Source: a virus
Direction: 5' to 3' (one strand)
Length of the DNA: 64,000 nt
IMG/VR virus record: IMGVR_UViG_3300032116_000001
Coordinates: 1-64,000 of that record
Shown: one piece after another, positions 1 through 8,850 of the stretch
How the letters are laid out: each line of letters starts with the position of its first letter
Numbering within the stretch: the first letter of the stretch is position 1
Notes under the pieces: generated by a model
The model's input: only the letters and a program-made list of their open reading frames with translations
Told to the model about the DNA's origin: nothing
Databases searched by the model: none
Program-made: the position numbers and the translations under genes

Positions 1-507
1 GACCCTAAAACACTCCAGTTTTACTCTGTGGATTTTGAAGATGACGACACATTGCGCACATTACAAGGCATCGGATCAGTTGTTGTCCGCACGCACCCGA
101 AAACTGAATTGATTTCTTTTTATTCTGATTTTCGAAACAGAGAAATGCAATATGCGCTCGGAGTTAAAATGCTCGGGGCTAATTTTGCCACGATCAGAGA
201 ACTAACTCCCAATTGCAGCTTTTTTGATGATGAATGTGCGTTCTATTTTCATGCCGAAAATCCAGATAAATTAGGAGATGTATATTTCCAAGAATATAGA
301 CGATATCACAATCTTAGAGACAATTTAGCACAAACATCAAAGCTCAGTCGAAAGAAAATCGAACAAGAACTCGTACATTTTGATTCTTACGAAGAATATC
401 GATCTTTTCGGGCTGGGGCAATTTACTTCGTGATCTTTAACATTTGCCGAAAGTATAATATGACTTTTGTGCAAATCCCTTCATGCAGGCTGGATCGAGC
501 TTTTTAA
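1..507 (+). CDS. hypothetical protein, 5' end outside window
   Basis: The reading frame is open from the first base of the window, so the true start lies upstream; GTG at 28 is only an internal candidate. The visible 168 residues are charged and soluble (FYSDFRNREMQYALG; LSRKKIEQELVHFDSYEEY). No family recognised. The stop at 505-507 is followed one base later by the next gene's ATG, so the two are probably co-transcribed. Confidence 0.75.
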   Translation, partial: DPKTLQFYSVDFEDDDTLRTLQGIGSVVVRTHPKTELISFYSDFRNREMQYALGVKMLGANFATIRELTPNCSFFDDECAFYFHAENPDKLGDVYFQEYRRYHNLRDNLAQTSKLSRKKIEQELVHFDSYEEYRSFRAGAIYFVIFNICRKYNMTFVQIPSCRLDRAF

Positions 508-508
508 A

Positions 509-937
509 ATGCAGACATTTCTTCCATATCCTGATTTTAAGAAGAGCGCACAGTCACTCGACTATAGACGATTACAAAAACAGATTGTCGAGTGCCAGCA
601 GCTCCTTAACGCTCTCACGAGCCCCGATGCAAAAGGGTGGCGAAACCACCCAGCTGCACTTATGTGGAAAGGGCATGAAAAGGCACTTGCGCAATATGCC
701 GAAGCATGCTGGGATGAATGGAAAAATCGAGGATACGGCCCCGATCACAAATCCATTGTTAAAATTCGAGAAATAATGCGCGACTTTCAAACGACAGACG
801 AGATGCCCCGATGGATTGGAGATGAAAACTTTCATGCTTCTCATCGGGGAAATCTACTAAGAAAAGATTTGGCTTATTATAGCCAATACAACTGGACAGA
901 AAGCCCCGACCTGGAGTATATCTGGCCAACACCATAA
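509..937 (+). CDS. pyrimidine-dimer DNA glycosylase-like protein (Pyr_excise/MSMEG_6728 type)
   Basis: The 142-residue protein begins MQTFLPYPDFKKSA and carries the pattern LDYRRLQKQ, then GWRNHPAALMW, EWKNRGY, and PRWIGDENFHASHRGNLLRKD ending in a YIWP tail. I recognise this as the MSMEG_6728/Pyr_excise relatives of T4 endonuclease V, which act on UV-damaged DNA by base excision. The ATG at 509 is chosen over an upstream ATG at 467 because homologues start with this Met and the upstream part overlaps the previous gene. Family call is from motif memory; activity is not shown. Confidence 0.7.
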   Translation: MQTFLPYPDFKKSAQSLDYRRLQKQIVECQQLLNALTSPDAKGWRNHPAALMWKGHEKALAQYAEACWDEWKNRGYGPDHKSIVKIREIMRDFQTTDEMPRWIGDENFHASHRGNLLRKDLAYYSQYNWTESPDLEYIWPTP

Positions 938-952
938 AAGAGAACAAACATA

Positions 953-1144
953 ATGACTGATAACGAACGACAAGAACTCGAACTCTTCCTTAAAGACATT
1001 GAAGTGCTTCAGGAAACTTTCACCACATTGCCCGATAAGATGCAAAGCAATATCGGCAAGGACATGACGATTCAGATGAACGATATTATGCGAGAGATCA
1101 AGCGACTCAGAGCAGAAACGCTTGTTGAACTTGGGTTGATTTAA
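953..1144 (+). CDS. small hypothetical protein
   Basis: 63 residues, highly charged and probably fully helical (ELELFLKDIEVLQETF; MREIKRLRAETLVELG). Follows the glycosylase-like gene by 15 nt and precedes the next start by 5 nt, so it sits in the same operon. No clear ribosome-binding site. No function recognised. Confidence 0.65.
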   Translation: MTDNERQELELFLKDIEVLQETFTTLPDKMQSNIGKDMTIQMNDIMREIKRLRAETLVELGLI

Positions 1145-1149
1145 TTGAC

Positions 1150-1509
1150 ATGACAGAGAAACAACAAATCAAACTTTTTCAAGAAATAGTCAAGATGGCA
1201 GCCAGTAATCCAACTGATCATGAATTGGGTGAGTCCGTTGCTGAGTTGTTAAAAAAGAATAACGCGCTCGAATGGTGGGACAAAAAAACCAACCGCACCA
1301 CATTCACCAAAGAAGAACAAGAGGTTATTCACGCAGTAAAAAGTGGTTGGCAGTTTTATCGAATGGATGGTAAAAACTGGTATTGGATGAATGATGTGGA
1401 AGACCCATGGACATGCCCGCGCATGCCGAATATAAGATATGTTTCTACGCGAATGATAAACAGGCTAAAAGCCTGCGGGCAGTTTCCCAAAAACTACAAA
1501 TTCGCTTAA
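1150..1509 (+). CDS. hypothetical protein
   Basis: 119 residues: a helical N-terminal third (KQQIKLFQEIVKMAA), then an aromatic-rich middle (GWQFYRMDGKNWYWMND). No family recognised. Same orientation and tight spacing as its neighbours indicate one transcript from before 1 to about 1.9 kb. Confidence 0.65.
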   Translation: MTEKQQIKLFQEIVKMAASNPTDHELGESVAELLKKNNALEWWDKKTNRTTFTKEEQEVIHAVKSGWQFYRMDGKNWYWMNDVEDPWTCPRMPNIRYVSTRMINRLKACGQFPKNYKFA

Positions 1510-1524
1510 AAATCAATTCATATC

Positions 1525-1932
1525 ATGATCCTGTATCACATTAGCCATCAATACCTCGGGGAAAATCCAACTTTTTCCCCGAAAATCCCCGATCACCCAA
1601 TGCCAGGGGAAAATGAAACCATCCCTCGAATTTGCACGGCTCCAACAATCTCGGGATGTTATCTTGCAATTTTGTCAGATTTCTATCTGCTCGCCAAAGA
1701 AGGACAAGACATCCCCGAATATTTCGTCTATGCAACTGAAACTGACAAAGCTGTTTTCGCAGGGGAAAATGTCCCCGATTCCAACATAACAGGAGAACAC
1801 TGGATTAAGGAGCCAACACAATTTCATCTAATAGGCAAAGCACCTAGAATCAAAATCACAATGAAAAGATATGCCCAGAAACCATTTCTTAACCAACTCA
1901 GAAAAACCGTGGATGAAACGATCACTTTCTAA
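1525..1932 (+). CDS. conserved phage-type hypothetical protein
   Basis: 135 residues starting MILYHISHQYLGENPTF with a later segment PRICTAPTISGCYLAIL, a combination I associate with uncharacterised phage proteins; the YHIS start is loosely like ADP-ribosyltransferase-fold proteins, but I cannot support that assignment. The last residues ETITF and the 40 nt after them are nearly identical to the end of the gene at 2594-2902, pointing to a local duplication that includes a promoter. Confidence 0.65.
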   Translation: MILYHISHQYLGENPTFSPKIPDHPMPGENETIPRICTAPTISGCYLAILSDFYLLAKEGQDIPEYFVYATETDKAVFAGENVPDSNITGEHWIKEPTQFHLIGKAPRIKITMKRYAQKPFLNQLRKTVDETITF

Positions 1933-1973
1933 AAAATCCCCCTTTTCATAAACTCTGATCGGATATATAAATC

Positions 1974-2276
1974 ATGCCGAAATTCAAAGTTGATTTCATT
2001 GTTCAGAACTTTCCCGATCCCGACGAGTCCGCATACCTAGCGACAAGAGAAGCTGTTCGCAATCAGCTCAAACATACTAAGGTCAAAACTAGGCAATGGA
2101 ATAGGAGCACTACAACTATTGTCTATACAGAATTTTGTGATGATGCTGTGATCGGATATGAAGACTGGAAAGAAAAGTATCTCGAAAGCCTGATCGAAGA
2201 AGTCAAAGAAAAGGGAGTCGTGATCCGAAGTGTTGAGATCACTGCCACATCTTACGAATACATTATCCAAGACTGA
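1974..2276 (+). CDS. hypothetical protein, paralog of the 2594 gene
   Basis: 100 residues. It aligns with the product of 2594-2902: MPKFKVDF versus MPKIKIEL, LKHTKVKTRQW versus IKHAKIQTRNW, and DDAVIGYEDWKEKYL versus DDTVIGYDDFNEKYL. Function unknown. Transcribed from its own C4 promoter (TATATA at 1964-1969, ATG 5 nt later, no Shine-Dalgarno). Confidence 0.75.
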   Translation: MPKFKVDFIVQNFPDPDESAYLATREAVRNQLKHTKVKTRQWNRSTTTIVYTEFCDDAVIGYEDWKEKYLESLIEEVKEKGVVIRSVEITATSYEYIIQD

Positions 2277-2283
2277 AAACACT

Positions 2284-2586
2284 ATGCCTAAAACTAACAC
2301 TCAAGAACTGCTTGATCAAATCGTAGAACAGTGCTTTAATCATCTAACCCCAGGTAAAAACATTCATCTTATCTACAGAGAAGGCAACCCAGTTCCATGG
2401 GAATTAAGAATTGATGATTTTGAAAGCTGGACACATTTGAAAAAAGGTATGTCTTTTATGGGAATGATGATGAAGGTAGCGCAAATTCTAGATTGCGAAA
2501 ATGGCGACCAAGAAGTATACAAGACTTATGGATGCCCCACTTGTGGCTGCGGCGACAAAGACATGTATACGCTTAAATTCTGGTGA
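2284..2586 (+). CDS. small protein with C-terminal zinc-ribbon-like cysteines
   Basis: 100 residues with a helical body and a C-terminal cluster YGCPTCGCGDKDMY that could bind zinc. ATG at 2284 is preferred over an upstream frame start at 2230 that overlaps the previous gene. It starts 7 nt after the previous stop; the spacer GAAAACACT is repeated before the next gene, so translation is probably coupled. Confidence 0.7.
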   Translation: MPKTNTQELLDQIVEQCFNHLTPGKNIHLIYREGNPVPWELRIDDFESWTHLKKGMSFMGMMMKVAQILDCENGDQEVYKTYGCPTCGCGDKDMYTLKFW

Positions 2587-2593
2587 AAACACT

Positions 2594-2902
2594 ATGCCGA
2601 AAATCAAAATTGAACTCCAAATTAAAGACTCGCAAAATCATACTAATCCGCCGCATGTCCTGATTAGAAATGTCTTTCGCGATCATATCAAGCACGCCAA
2701 GATTCAAACAAGAAACTGGAGGGCATATGCTCGATGGGGCTACTACTGGATGATTCTGAAATTCAATGATGATACAGTGATCGGATATGATGATTTTAAC
2801 GAAAAGTATCTCCGCGAAATTTTGGATGAAATCGAACAAAATGGTGTATGTGTCCCGAAGGCGGAAGTCACTGTCAAATCCAAAGAAACGATCACTTTCT
2901 AA
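2594..2902 (+). CDS. hypothetical protein, paralog of the 1974 gene
   Basis: 102 residues, clearly related to the 1974-2276 product through the IKHAKIQTRNW and DDTVIGYDDFNEKYL segments. The start at 2594 (MPKIKIEL) matches the paralog start. Last gene of the 1974-2902 trio; its end and downstream promoter repeat the sequence after 1932. Confidence 0.75.
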   Translation: MPKIKIELQIKDSQNHTNPPHVLIRNVFRDHIKHAKIQTRNWRAYARWGYYWMILKFNDDTVIGYDDFNEKYLREILDEIEQNGVCVPKAEVTVKSKETITF

Positions 2903-2943
2903 AAAATCCCCCTTTTCATAAACACTGATCGGATATATAAATC

Positions 2944-3609
2944 ATGAAAAACATTATTGACGTACATGGAAACAAAACCAGAGCCATTTATCATATCACC
3001 ATACGCGGAACTGGTGCATGGGCTCAAATTGATGTTAGATCAACTGGCCCTAAAGCGATCCCAGAATATACGATTGCAGTGGATGAGCCAGATCAATTAG
3101 TTAGTTGTATGACCAATGCGATTAATGCCGCAGAATTTCTAGTGCAGAAGGAAAGAGAAAAGGGTACGCTGTGCGCCAACATTTCGCCCAACAATACTTT
3201 CATTGCAATTGACAACACATACCTTCGGGGCATTGATGTGAATACTATCGTTGAAATTTTGGAAACAGACTTCATTCACGCATGGATTGAAAAAACAAAC
3301 AATAGACTGTCAGCTAACATTAAAGTCAATGTAGAAATGCCCATTTTAGAGTTGCTGGGTTGCACTACAATTGATTATCGCTTTGTGAGCAATAAACACA
3401 CCTCAATCCCTAAGCGCCGAATCAACTTCCCCGAAGGATTTATGTTGCGAGAAAACTCAATCGGAGACTGCAAATACTCTCTTGAAAATCTCACAAGAAC
3501 GAGCATGGACGGTTGCTATATTGCCGATCTGCAAATTCCAGATTGGATGATGCCTCTCGTTGACGCATTCATGGACGAAAACGCAGATTGGGTTAACAAT
3601 CATCCCTAA
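2944..3609 (+). CDS. hypothetical protein, paralog of the 3958 gene
   Basis: 221 residues. Shares the order PNNTFIAID, ILELLG, KYSLEN and QIPDWMMPLVDAFMDENA with the protein at 3958-4614, so the two form a divergent paralog pair. No catalytic motif or membrane segment seen. Own C4 promoter ending just before the ATG. Confidence 0.75.
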   Translation: MKNIIDVHGNKTRAIYHITIRGTGAWAQIDVRSTGPKAIPEYTIAVDEPDQLVSCMTNAINAAEFLVQKEREKGTLCANISPNNTFIAIDNTYLRGIDVNTIVEILETDFIHAWIEKTNNRLSANIKVNVEMPILELLGCTTIDYRFVSNKHTSIPKRRINFPEGFMLRENSIGDCKYSLENLTRTSMDGCYIADLQIPDWMMPLVDAFMDENADWVNNHP

Positions 3610-3649
3610 AAATCCCCCATTTCACAAACCCCAATCGGATATATAAATC

Positions 3650-3958
3650 ATGCCAAAAGTTAACCTTACTGAACACGATACCACAATTCTTAGAGAAGCC
3701 AAAGCCTCCTTAGAACGACTTGCTGAAATGATCGGGCCAACTGGGTTTTACCCCATCAACTTGGCTAATCAAATCCAAGGTATCTTGGACAAAGCCGAAC
3801 AAACCAAGACCGCAACCCCCGAGCTGATCGAACTTGCCCGACAACAATACCAGCAAGAAGGATATGTTGAAATTGATGACAACGCGGAAGTTTCCGAAGG
3901 CAAAGATCAAGGCGTCTATGTGCAAGCATGGGTGTGGGTAGGCAAAGGAGAAGAATAA
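3650..3958 (+). CDS. hypothetical protein
   Basis: 102 residues: a helical N-terminal half (TILREAKASLERLAEMIG) and a short beta-rich C-terminus (VYVQAWVWVGKGEE). C4 promoter immediately upstream. The stop codon overlaps the next ATG (TAATG), indicating translational coupling. Confidence 0.7.
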   Translation: MPKVNLTEHDTTILREAKASLERLAEMIGPTGFYPINLANQIQGILDKAEQTKTATPELIELARQQYQQEGYVEIDDNAEVSEGKDQGVYVQAWVWVGKGEE

Positions 3959-4614
3959 TGGAAAACCATCTCGTTTACGGTGAAAAAGGAAAGACATATA
4001 GCATCACTTTGACTTTGCCTCGTCAAGATTGGCGATACGCTGACATTCACGTTGTTAATAACGCAAACTTACATCAACTGAATATGAACGTTGACCACAT
4101 AGCAGAGCTTTCCGAAAAACTGATGTACGCCGTGAGGGCAATGAATCTTGTTGCGCAAAAAACCAGAAATGAAGCTCGTGACGAAGTGGCGAATGAATGG
4201 CCCGAAATGACCCCATACAATACTTTTATTGATATTGATTACGATGAAGATATGACGGTCAAAATTCTGAGAGAGATTGAATATGAAACGATCAGCACAT
4301 TCGTCCCCGAATGGCAAGCAAAACATCAAGAAAAAACCATGGGATCAAGACAGATCAAGCTGGATCAAACTATTGATATTCTTGAACTTTTGGACTTTAA
4401 TAACCAAGAATATGAATGGGAGAGAGATGTGCCCCCTTATAAACGATCAGTAATGATCGGACCCAAAATCTATCTTCAAGAAAATGAAAAGGGGGAATAT
4501 AAGTATTCATTAGTTAAATTTGTCTGGGTAGGAGAGCGCTCAGTTAAAAATCTCCCTATTCAAAAATGGCTTATGCCGATCATTGATAAATTCATGAATG
4601 AAAACGCAAAGTAA
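3958..4614 (+). CDS. hypothetical protein, paralog of the 2944 gene
   Basis: 218 residues starting MENHLVYGEKG. Paralog of the 2944-3609 product (PYNTFIDID, ILELLDF, KYSLVK, QKWLMPIIDKFMNENA). ATG 3958 overlaps the previous stop; an in-frame upstream extension to 3928 would lie inside the preceding gene. Followed by a strong terminator. Confidence 0.75.
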   Translation: MENHLVYGEKGKTYSITLTLPRQDWRYADIHVVNNANLHQLNMNVDHIAELSEKLMYAVRAMNLVAQKTRNEARDEVANEWPEMTPYNTFIDIDYDEDMTVKILREIEYETISTFVPEWQAKHQEKTMGSRQIKLDQTIDILELLDFNNQEYEWERDVPPYKRSVMIGPKIYLQENEKGEYKYSLVKFVWVGERSVKNLPIQKWLMPIIDKFMNENAK

Positions 4615-4639
4615 ACAAAAAATCATAGCCATTTGAAGC

Positions 4640-4673
4640 AATCCCCGATCTGAATTATGATCGGGGATTTTTT
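4640..4673 (+). terminator. intrinsic terminator
   Basis: Stem ATCCCCGATC / GATCGGGGAT with an 8-nt loop and a T-run; ends the 3650-4614 operon. Confidence 0.85.
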
Positions 4674-4800
4674 ATGACTTTCTATCACGATCTTTTTTAT
4701 GACTTTCTATCACGATCTTTTTTATGACTTTCTATCACGATCTTTTTTATGACTTTCTATCACGATCTTTTTTATGACTTTCTATGATCGGGTGCCACGG
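4668..4800 (+). repeat. five tandem 25-bp repeats
   Basis: Four exact 25-nt units of TTTTTTATGACTTTCTATCA plus CGATC, then a fifth that changes into TGATCGGGTGCCACG. The unit is the first half of the intergenic element found elsewhere in the window, here amplified between a terminator and the rIIA promoter. Confidence 0.9.
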
Positions 4801-4815
4801 CGGGCTTATTTTCTA

Positions 4816-4857
4816 AAAAAATCCCCTTTTTTCATCTGCTCGATATACTATATAAAC
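4816..4857 (+). promoter_or_regulatory. C4 promoter of rIIA with a true leader
   Basis: A-run plus TCCCC, 22-nt spacer, TATATAA. Unlike most C4 promoters the ATG is about 30 nt downstream and is preceded by CAGGAA, so this transcript should have a conventional ribosome-binding site. Confidence 0.75.
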
Positions 4858-4884
4858 TACCTTTAATCAGGAATCCACCAGATA

Positions 4885-6984
4885 ATGATTACTAACCAAA
4901 CTAACAAGCCTGTTGAATCTCTTGGGGTTCAATCTGAAGCATTTTTCAACGTCAAGCAAGAAAACCTCGCGTTTATCTTTGGTATCCTCCGCAATAACCT
5001 TTACTCTGATAAGCCCCTGGCTATTCTGCGAGAGTATTCTGCTAATGCCAAGGATGCTCATGCTGAAAATGGTTGCCCTGAGCGACCGTTTGTCGTCACG
5101 ATGCCCACGGCCTTGTCTCCGAATCTTAGCATCCGAGACTTTGGCAAGGGTCTGAGCGAAGAACAAGTCTATAATATTTTTGCATCGTATGGTGCGTCAA
5201 CCAAGCGCGAAACCAATGACCAGATTGGGGGCTTTGGCATTGGCTCCAAGTCGGCTTTCTGTTATGTTAATGGTTTTACGATTGTTAGCATCTTTGAAGG
5301 CAAGAAGTCTACTTATCGTGCCTACATTGATGAAACCAATATCGGTAAAATCTCTCGAATGGGCGAGCCTACTGACACCGATGAAGAAAGTGGCCTTGAA
5401 ATCATTGTTGAAATCAAGCAAAATGATATTCACTCTTTTGTTGCGGCTGGAAAGTCTCTCTTTAAGCACTTCAATCCCAAGCCGATTATTGTTTCTTGCC
5501 GCGATTTGAGCGAGTATATTGCTAACTATCGTCAGGGTGAAGTCTTGATCGAAGGCTCTGATTGGAGCATTGTGAAGCGTCAAAACTATGGTTCTTCCGA
5601 GGCTTATTGTGTTATGGGAGATATTCGCTATCCCATTCAGATCAACAAGATCACTTCTGATCGTAAGGGCTGGGTTGATTCACTTTATGGTAGCACAATC
5701 AACATTGTCACTCCGATTGGGTCTGTGAAGATGAGCGCAAGCCGTGAATCACTTGAGTATGACGAGGTTACAATTGACTTTCTTAACAAGTCTGTCGAAC
5801 GAATCTATGCCGAAGCCTGCCAAATGGTGACGAATGAACTCAAGAATTGCAAGACTCTTTGGGAAGCGCGAATTTACCTCAAGGAAATGGACAAAATTTA
5901 CGGTAGCCTTAATGTTAAGGCTGAGTGGAATGGCGAACCTATTAAACTACCGCACGTCCATCTTGGGCCGAATGGTTCTGTTGGCGCGATTGAAGGTATT
6001 AGCCTTATTCGACGAGCAGAAAAGACCCGTAACGGGGACCTAAAGTGGTGCCGATGTGCTGATATTGTGCCTTCTAAGAATGTCATTATCTTTACGGACA
6101 ATGGCACGGTGAAGCGAAACACGCTCTTTTCGCGAATTAACAAGTACGTTGCTGACAACAACTTCGGGGGAACCTGCGTGCTTGCTCAATTCACTACGGC
6201 TGAGGCCCAGAAGGAGTTTGAGACTCACGAAGAAATCATCGGCGCGAATATCATTGATGTTGAAACCCTGGCTTATGTGCCTCCGATTCGTGCGAAGCGC
6301 ATTAGCACTGGTGCGCGTGATAAGCAAAAGTGTTCGGCTTTCACTTACAATGGCAAGACCTATGCCAGCGTGAAGTCTCAAGCCTGGGACCCCGTGGAAG
6401 TGGACCTTGTTAATGATGGCGGGGTTTATGTTTACATTGACAAATTCTTGCCAGTCGGTTTTAGTGGCTTTGGACACCTGAAAAAGATCATTGAAGCATT
6501 GGGAGAATTAACTAATGAAACGATCATTGTTCACGGGTTCCGCGCAATGAAGAAAACCGAAAACCTTGGAAGCAATTGGGTTAGCCTTGAGGACAAAATC
6601 AAGAGTGTTATGCAAGATTGGGCCGCTGATGAGCAAACTAGCATGATGGTTGCTTCAAACTACGTCCATGATGAAACGGAAAGAATTTTTGATTATATTC
6701 AAGCGCACCGTGACTTACTTGATGATTCAAGTGTCGCCGCTGAGTTTGTAGACTTTATCAGTGAGTTTCCGACTGTGGTTGATGAAAATGCTCTGGATAA
6801 TCTGAAATACCTGTCTAATTATTCTTGTGATTTTTACAATACGTCTGATGTGGATGAGCATCGGAGTAAGTATAATGAACTCAAGAAAAAGGTCTGGGAA
6901 ACTTATCCTATGCTGATATGCATTGCCCATAAGCATGAAGATCGGCGAGCTTTAGACTACATTGCTCTGGTGGACAAAAAGTAG
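4885..6984 (+). CDS. rIIA: rIIA-like protein (GHKL ATPase fold)
   Basis: 699 residues, close to T4 rIIA (about 725). The N-terminal 200 residues show GHKL/HSP90-type ATP-binding motifs in order: EYSANAKDAH (N box), RDFGKGLS (G1) and GGFGIGSKS (G2). The C-terminal half is the rIIA-specific region. In T4, rIIA and rIIB act together at the membrane in lysis inhibition and exclusion of rII mutants; rIIB follows here 149 nt downstream, supporting the call. ATG 4885 has a CAGGAA site upstream. The exact role in this phage is inferred only. Confidence 0.88.
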   Translation: MITNQTNKPVESLGVQSEAFFNVKQENLAFIFGILRNNLYSDKPLAILREYSANAKDAHAENGCPERPFVVTMPTALSPNLSIRDFGKGLSEEQVYNIFASYGASTKRETNDQIGGFGIGSKSAFCYVNGFTIVSIFEGKKSTYRAYIDETNIGKISRMGEPTDTDEESGLEIIVEIKQNDIHSFVAAGKSLFKHFNPKPIIVSCRDLSEYIANYRQGEVLIEGSDWSIVKRQNYGSSEAYCVMGDIRYPIQINKITSDRKGWVDSLYGSTINIVTPIGSVKMSASRESLEYDEVTIDFLNKSVERIYAEACQMVTNELKNCKTLWEARIYLKEMDKIYGSLNVKAEWNGEPIKLPHVHLGPNGSVGAIEGISLIRRAEKTRNGDLKWCRCADIVPSKNVIIFTDNGTVKRNTLFSRINKYVADNNFGGTCVLAQFTTAEAQKEFETHEEIIGANIIDVETLAYVPPIRAKRISTGARDKQKCSAFTYNGKTYASVKSQAWDPVEVDLVNDGGVYVYIDKFLPVGFSGFGHLKKIIEALGELTNETIIVHGFRAMKKTENLGSNWVSLEDKIKSVMQDWAADEQTSMMVASNYVHDETERIFDYIQAHRDLLDDSSVAAEFVDFISEFPTVVDENALDNLKYLSNYSCDFYNTSDVDEHRSKYNELKKKVWETYPMLICIAHKHEDRRALDYIALVDKK

Positions 6985-6992
6985 TCTAGCAT

Positions 6993-7027
6993 CGGGGAGC
7001 GGGCATAATGCCTGTCTCCCCATTTTT
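6993..7027 (+). terminator. intrinsic terminator after rIIA
   Basis: GGGGA/TCTCCCC and GGCAT/ATGCC stem followed by ATTTTT; separates rIIA and rIIB, each with its own promoter. Confidence 0.8.
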
Positions 7028-7132
7028 ATGACTTTCTGCGATTATGCAGCACGATTAATCTTTTTTTAAAAAAATCCCCTTTTTTCGCAGAGAAACTTGC
7101 TATAATAAAGTATCGGAGACGTAGAATAAGTA

Positions 7133-8386
7133 ATGAAGATCACCGCATGTATTTACCAAACTGGCGATAGCCTCACAATCGCTTTTGACAATGGAAGTCC
7201 GCTGACTATCCATAGTTACGATGGCAATTTTAACAAGGCCGTTGAAGCCTATCGCAATGGGGATGTTGAAGAACTTTATAGTTTGATGAACATCCTCACA
7301 TCTATCGAAAAGATGAGCGAATCTATTGATGACATTAAGGTTGTCGGCAATAGCGTTTATTATCGTGATGAAGAAATCCACAACGTTATTGTTGATCGGA
7401 TTTTGGACTTCCGTAATAATGGCTTTGACATTAAGCCGCTTGCGCGAATGTTGTCCAAGCTGATGCTGAACCCCTCTCGCCGCGCCGTGGAAGAACTCTA
7501 CAAGTTCCTTGCCCACAAGAACCTTCCCGTCACCGATAATGGTAATTTTCTTGCCTATAAGGGCGTGACTTCGGATTATTGGAGCATTACGAGTGGTGAT
7601 GCCAAGCTGATTAAGGGGACGGTTGATGATGGAGGCCGTATCTACAATGGTGTCGGTGAAGAAATCCAAATGCACCGCAATAAGGTGGATGACAATAAGG
7701 ACAATCACTGTTCTTATGGCCTTCATGCTGGTAGCCTTGAATACGCTGATAACTTCCGTAGTTACGGCGGCTACGGCGGAAAGCTGATGATCGTGGAAAT
7801 TGACCCCGCTGATGTAGTGTCGATTCCTAGCGATTGTGGTTGCCAAAAGCTCCGAACTTGCCGCTATAAGGTTGTTGGCGAGTATGACGGACCTCTGACT
7901 CAGCCTCTGTACGAATCTAATTTTTCCACCGAAAATGACGATCTTTATGATGAAGATATTTTTGACGAAGATGATTGCAACGAAGGTGACTACGACTATA
8001 CTGAGCCCGAGGATTTTGACAATGAAGATGATTTAGGTGTCGTCACCGACCAGTGTGGGAATGTTCTTAATGATGGCGATGTTTGTCTGTCTGATGACGG
8101 CAAGTTGTACGCCTGGAATGAAAATAACAAGACGTTTGTTGACCTTGACGATTCTGAAAATGAGCTTGATAGCGCGATGTGGGAGAAGATGACCTATCTC
8201 GACCCCGATGCCCGAAATGATAGTGACTTTTTGGTACTGATTGATGGCATGATCTACGAGGACTCTTTCGGCAATAAACTCAAGTGGAATGAGACGGCTG
8301 ACTTGTTTGAATATGTCAATACAACGTCGTGGCCCAAGCCTACTTATCTTCAGGCAATTCGCAATAAGATTGTTCGCGTTCAGTGA
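7133..8386 (+). CDS. rIIB: rIIB-like protein
   Basis: 417 residues, longer than T4 rIIB (312). The N-terminal 250 residues match rIIB-type proteins (SIDDIKVVGNSVYYRDEEIHN; LPVTDNGNFLAYKGV; GLHAGSLEYA). A strongly acidic stretch (about residues 265-300) and a C-terminal extension of about 120 residues are additional. Own C4-type promoter with a TATAAT hexamer and a short leader containing CGGAG. Expected to work with rIIA; function inferred from T4. Confidence 0.85.
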   Translation: MKITACIYQTGDSLTIAFDNGSPLTIHSYDGNFNKAVEAYRNGDVEELYSLMNILTSIEKMSESIDDIKVVGNSVYYRDEEIHNVIVDRILDFRNNGFDIKPLARMLSKLMLNPSRRAVEELYKFLAHKNLPVTDNGNFLAYKGVTSDYWSITSGDAKLIKGTVDDGGRIYNGVGEEIQMHRNKVDDNKDNHCSYGLHAGSLEYADNFRSYGGYGGKLMIVEIDPADVVSIPSDCGCQKLRTCRYKVVGEYDGPLTQPLYESNFSTENDDLYDEDIFDEDDCNEGDYDYTEPEDFDNEDDLGVVTDQCGNVLNDGDVCLSDDGKLYAWNENNKTFVDLDDSENELDSAMWEKMTYLDPDARNDSDFLVLIDGMIYEDSFGNKLKWNETADLFEYVNTTSWPKPTYLQAIRNKIVRVQ

Positions 8387-8402
8387 ACAATCAAATAAGA
8401 AG

Positions 8403-8428
8403 AAAGGCCCCTAAAAGGGGCCTTTCTT
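8403..8428 (+). terminator. intrinsic terminator after rIIB
   Basis: AAAGGCCCC / GGGGCCTTT stem, TAAA loop, T-rich tail. Confidence 0.88.
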
Positions 8429-8464
8429 TATGACTTTCTACGATTATGCGACAGCACAGCCGAT

Positions 8465-8500
8465 CACTCTCCAAGTCACTCTCCAAGTCACTCTCCAAGT
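8465..8500 (+). repeat. three tandem 12-bp repeats
   Basis: CACTCTCCAAGT three times in a row, placed where other loci carry the second half of the intergenic element, directly before a C4 promoter. Confidence 0.85.
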
Positions 8501-8548
8501 CACCAAAAATCCCCTTTTTTCTGGCAAGCAACACAATATATAGAAGTA

Positions 8549-8848
8549 ATGAAAGTCCGAGTTTATCACAACCCCGATGATGTTTTTGATTTCACCAGCA
8601 TTGAAGATATGATCGCTGTTGCAGACGTTGAGTGTGATGATATTGAGCACGCAATGGAATTGACCATGAGTATTGATGACGATTGGTGGAAGAACAGCGG
8701 TGTGACCAAGTTATTTGAGGATGAAATTTGTCGCAGCACGAATGCTGGCGATGCGATTGTGAACTTGGATACTAATAAGATTCATGTTGTTGAGTTGCTT
8801 GGTTTTCGCACGATTGAATCTGACGTAATCTTTACGGGGAAGGAATAA
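8549..8848 (+). CDS. hypothetical protein
   Basis: 99 residues, acidic (FTSIEDMIAVADVECDDIEHAMELTM). No family recognised. C4 promoter at about 8501-8537 (TATATA hexamer) ends 6 nt before the ATG; no Shine-Dalgarno. Confidence 0.7.
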   Translation: MKVRVYHNPDDVFDFTSIEDMIAVADVECDDIEHAMELTMSIDDDWWKNSGVTKLFEDEICRSTNAGDAIVNLDTNKIHVVELLGFRTIESDVIFTGKE

Positions 8849-8850
8849 CA

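Noticed and set aside
1932-1970. T4-type late promoter (TATAAATA)
   Set aside because: The hexamer is TATATA with a conserved TCCCC box at fixed distance, unlike the solitary T4 late box.
4668-4800. CRISPR-like repeat array
   Set aside because: Units are direct 25-bp repeats with no unique spacers; they are copies of a dispersed intergenic element.
7100-7846. 248-codon ORF on the minus strand
   Set aside because: It is the reverse shadow of rIIB, with no start context, and rIIB is clearly the coding strand.
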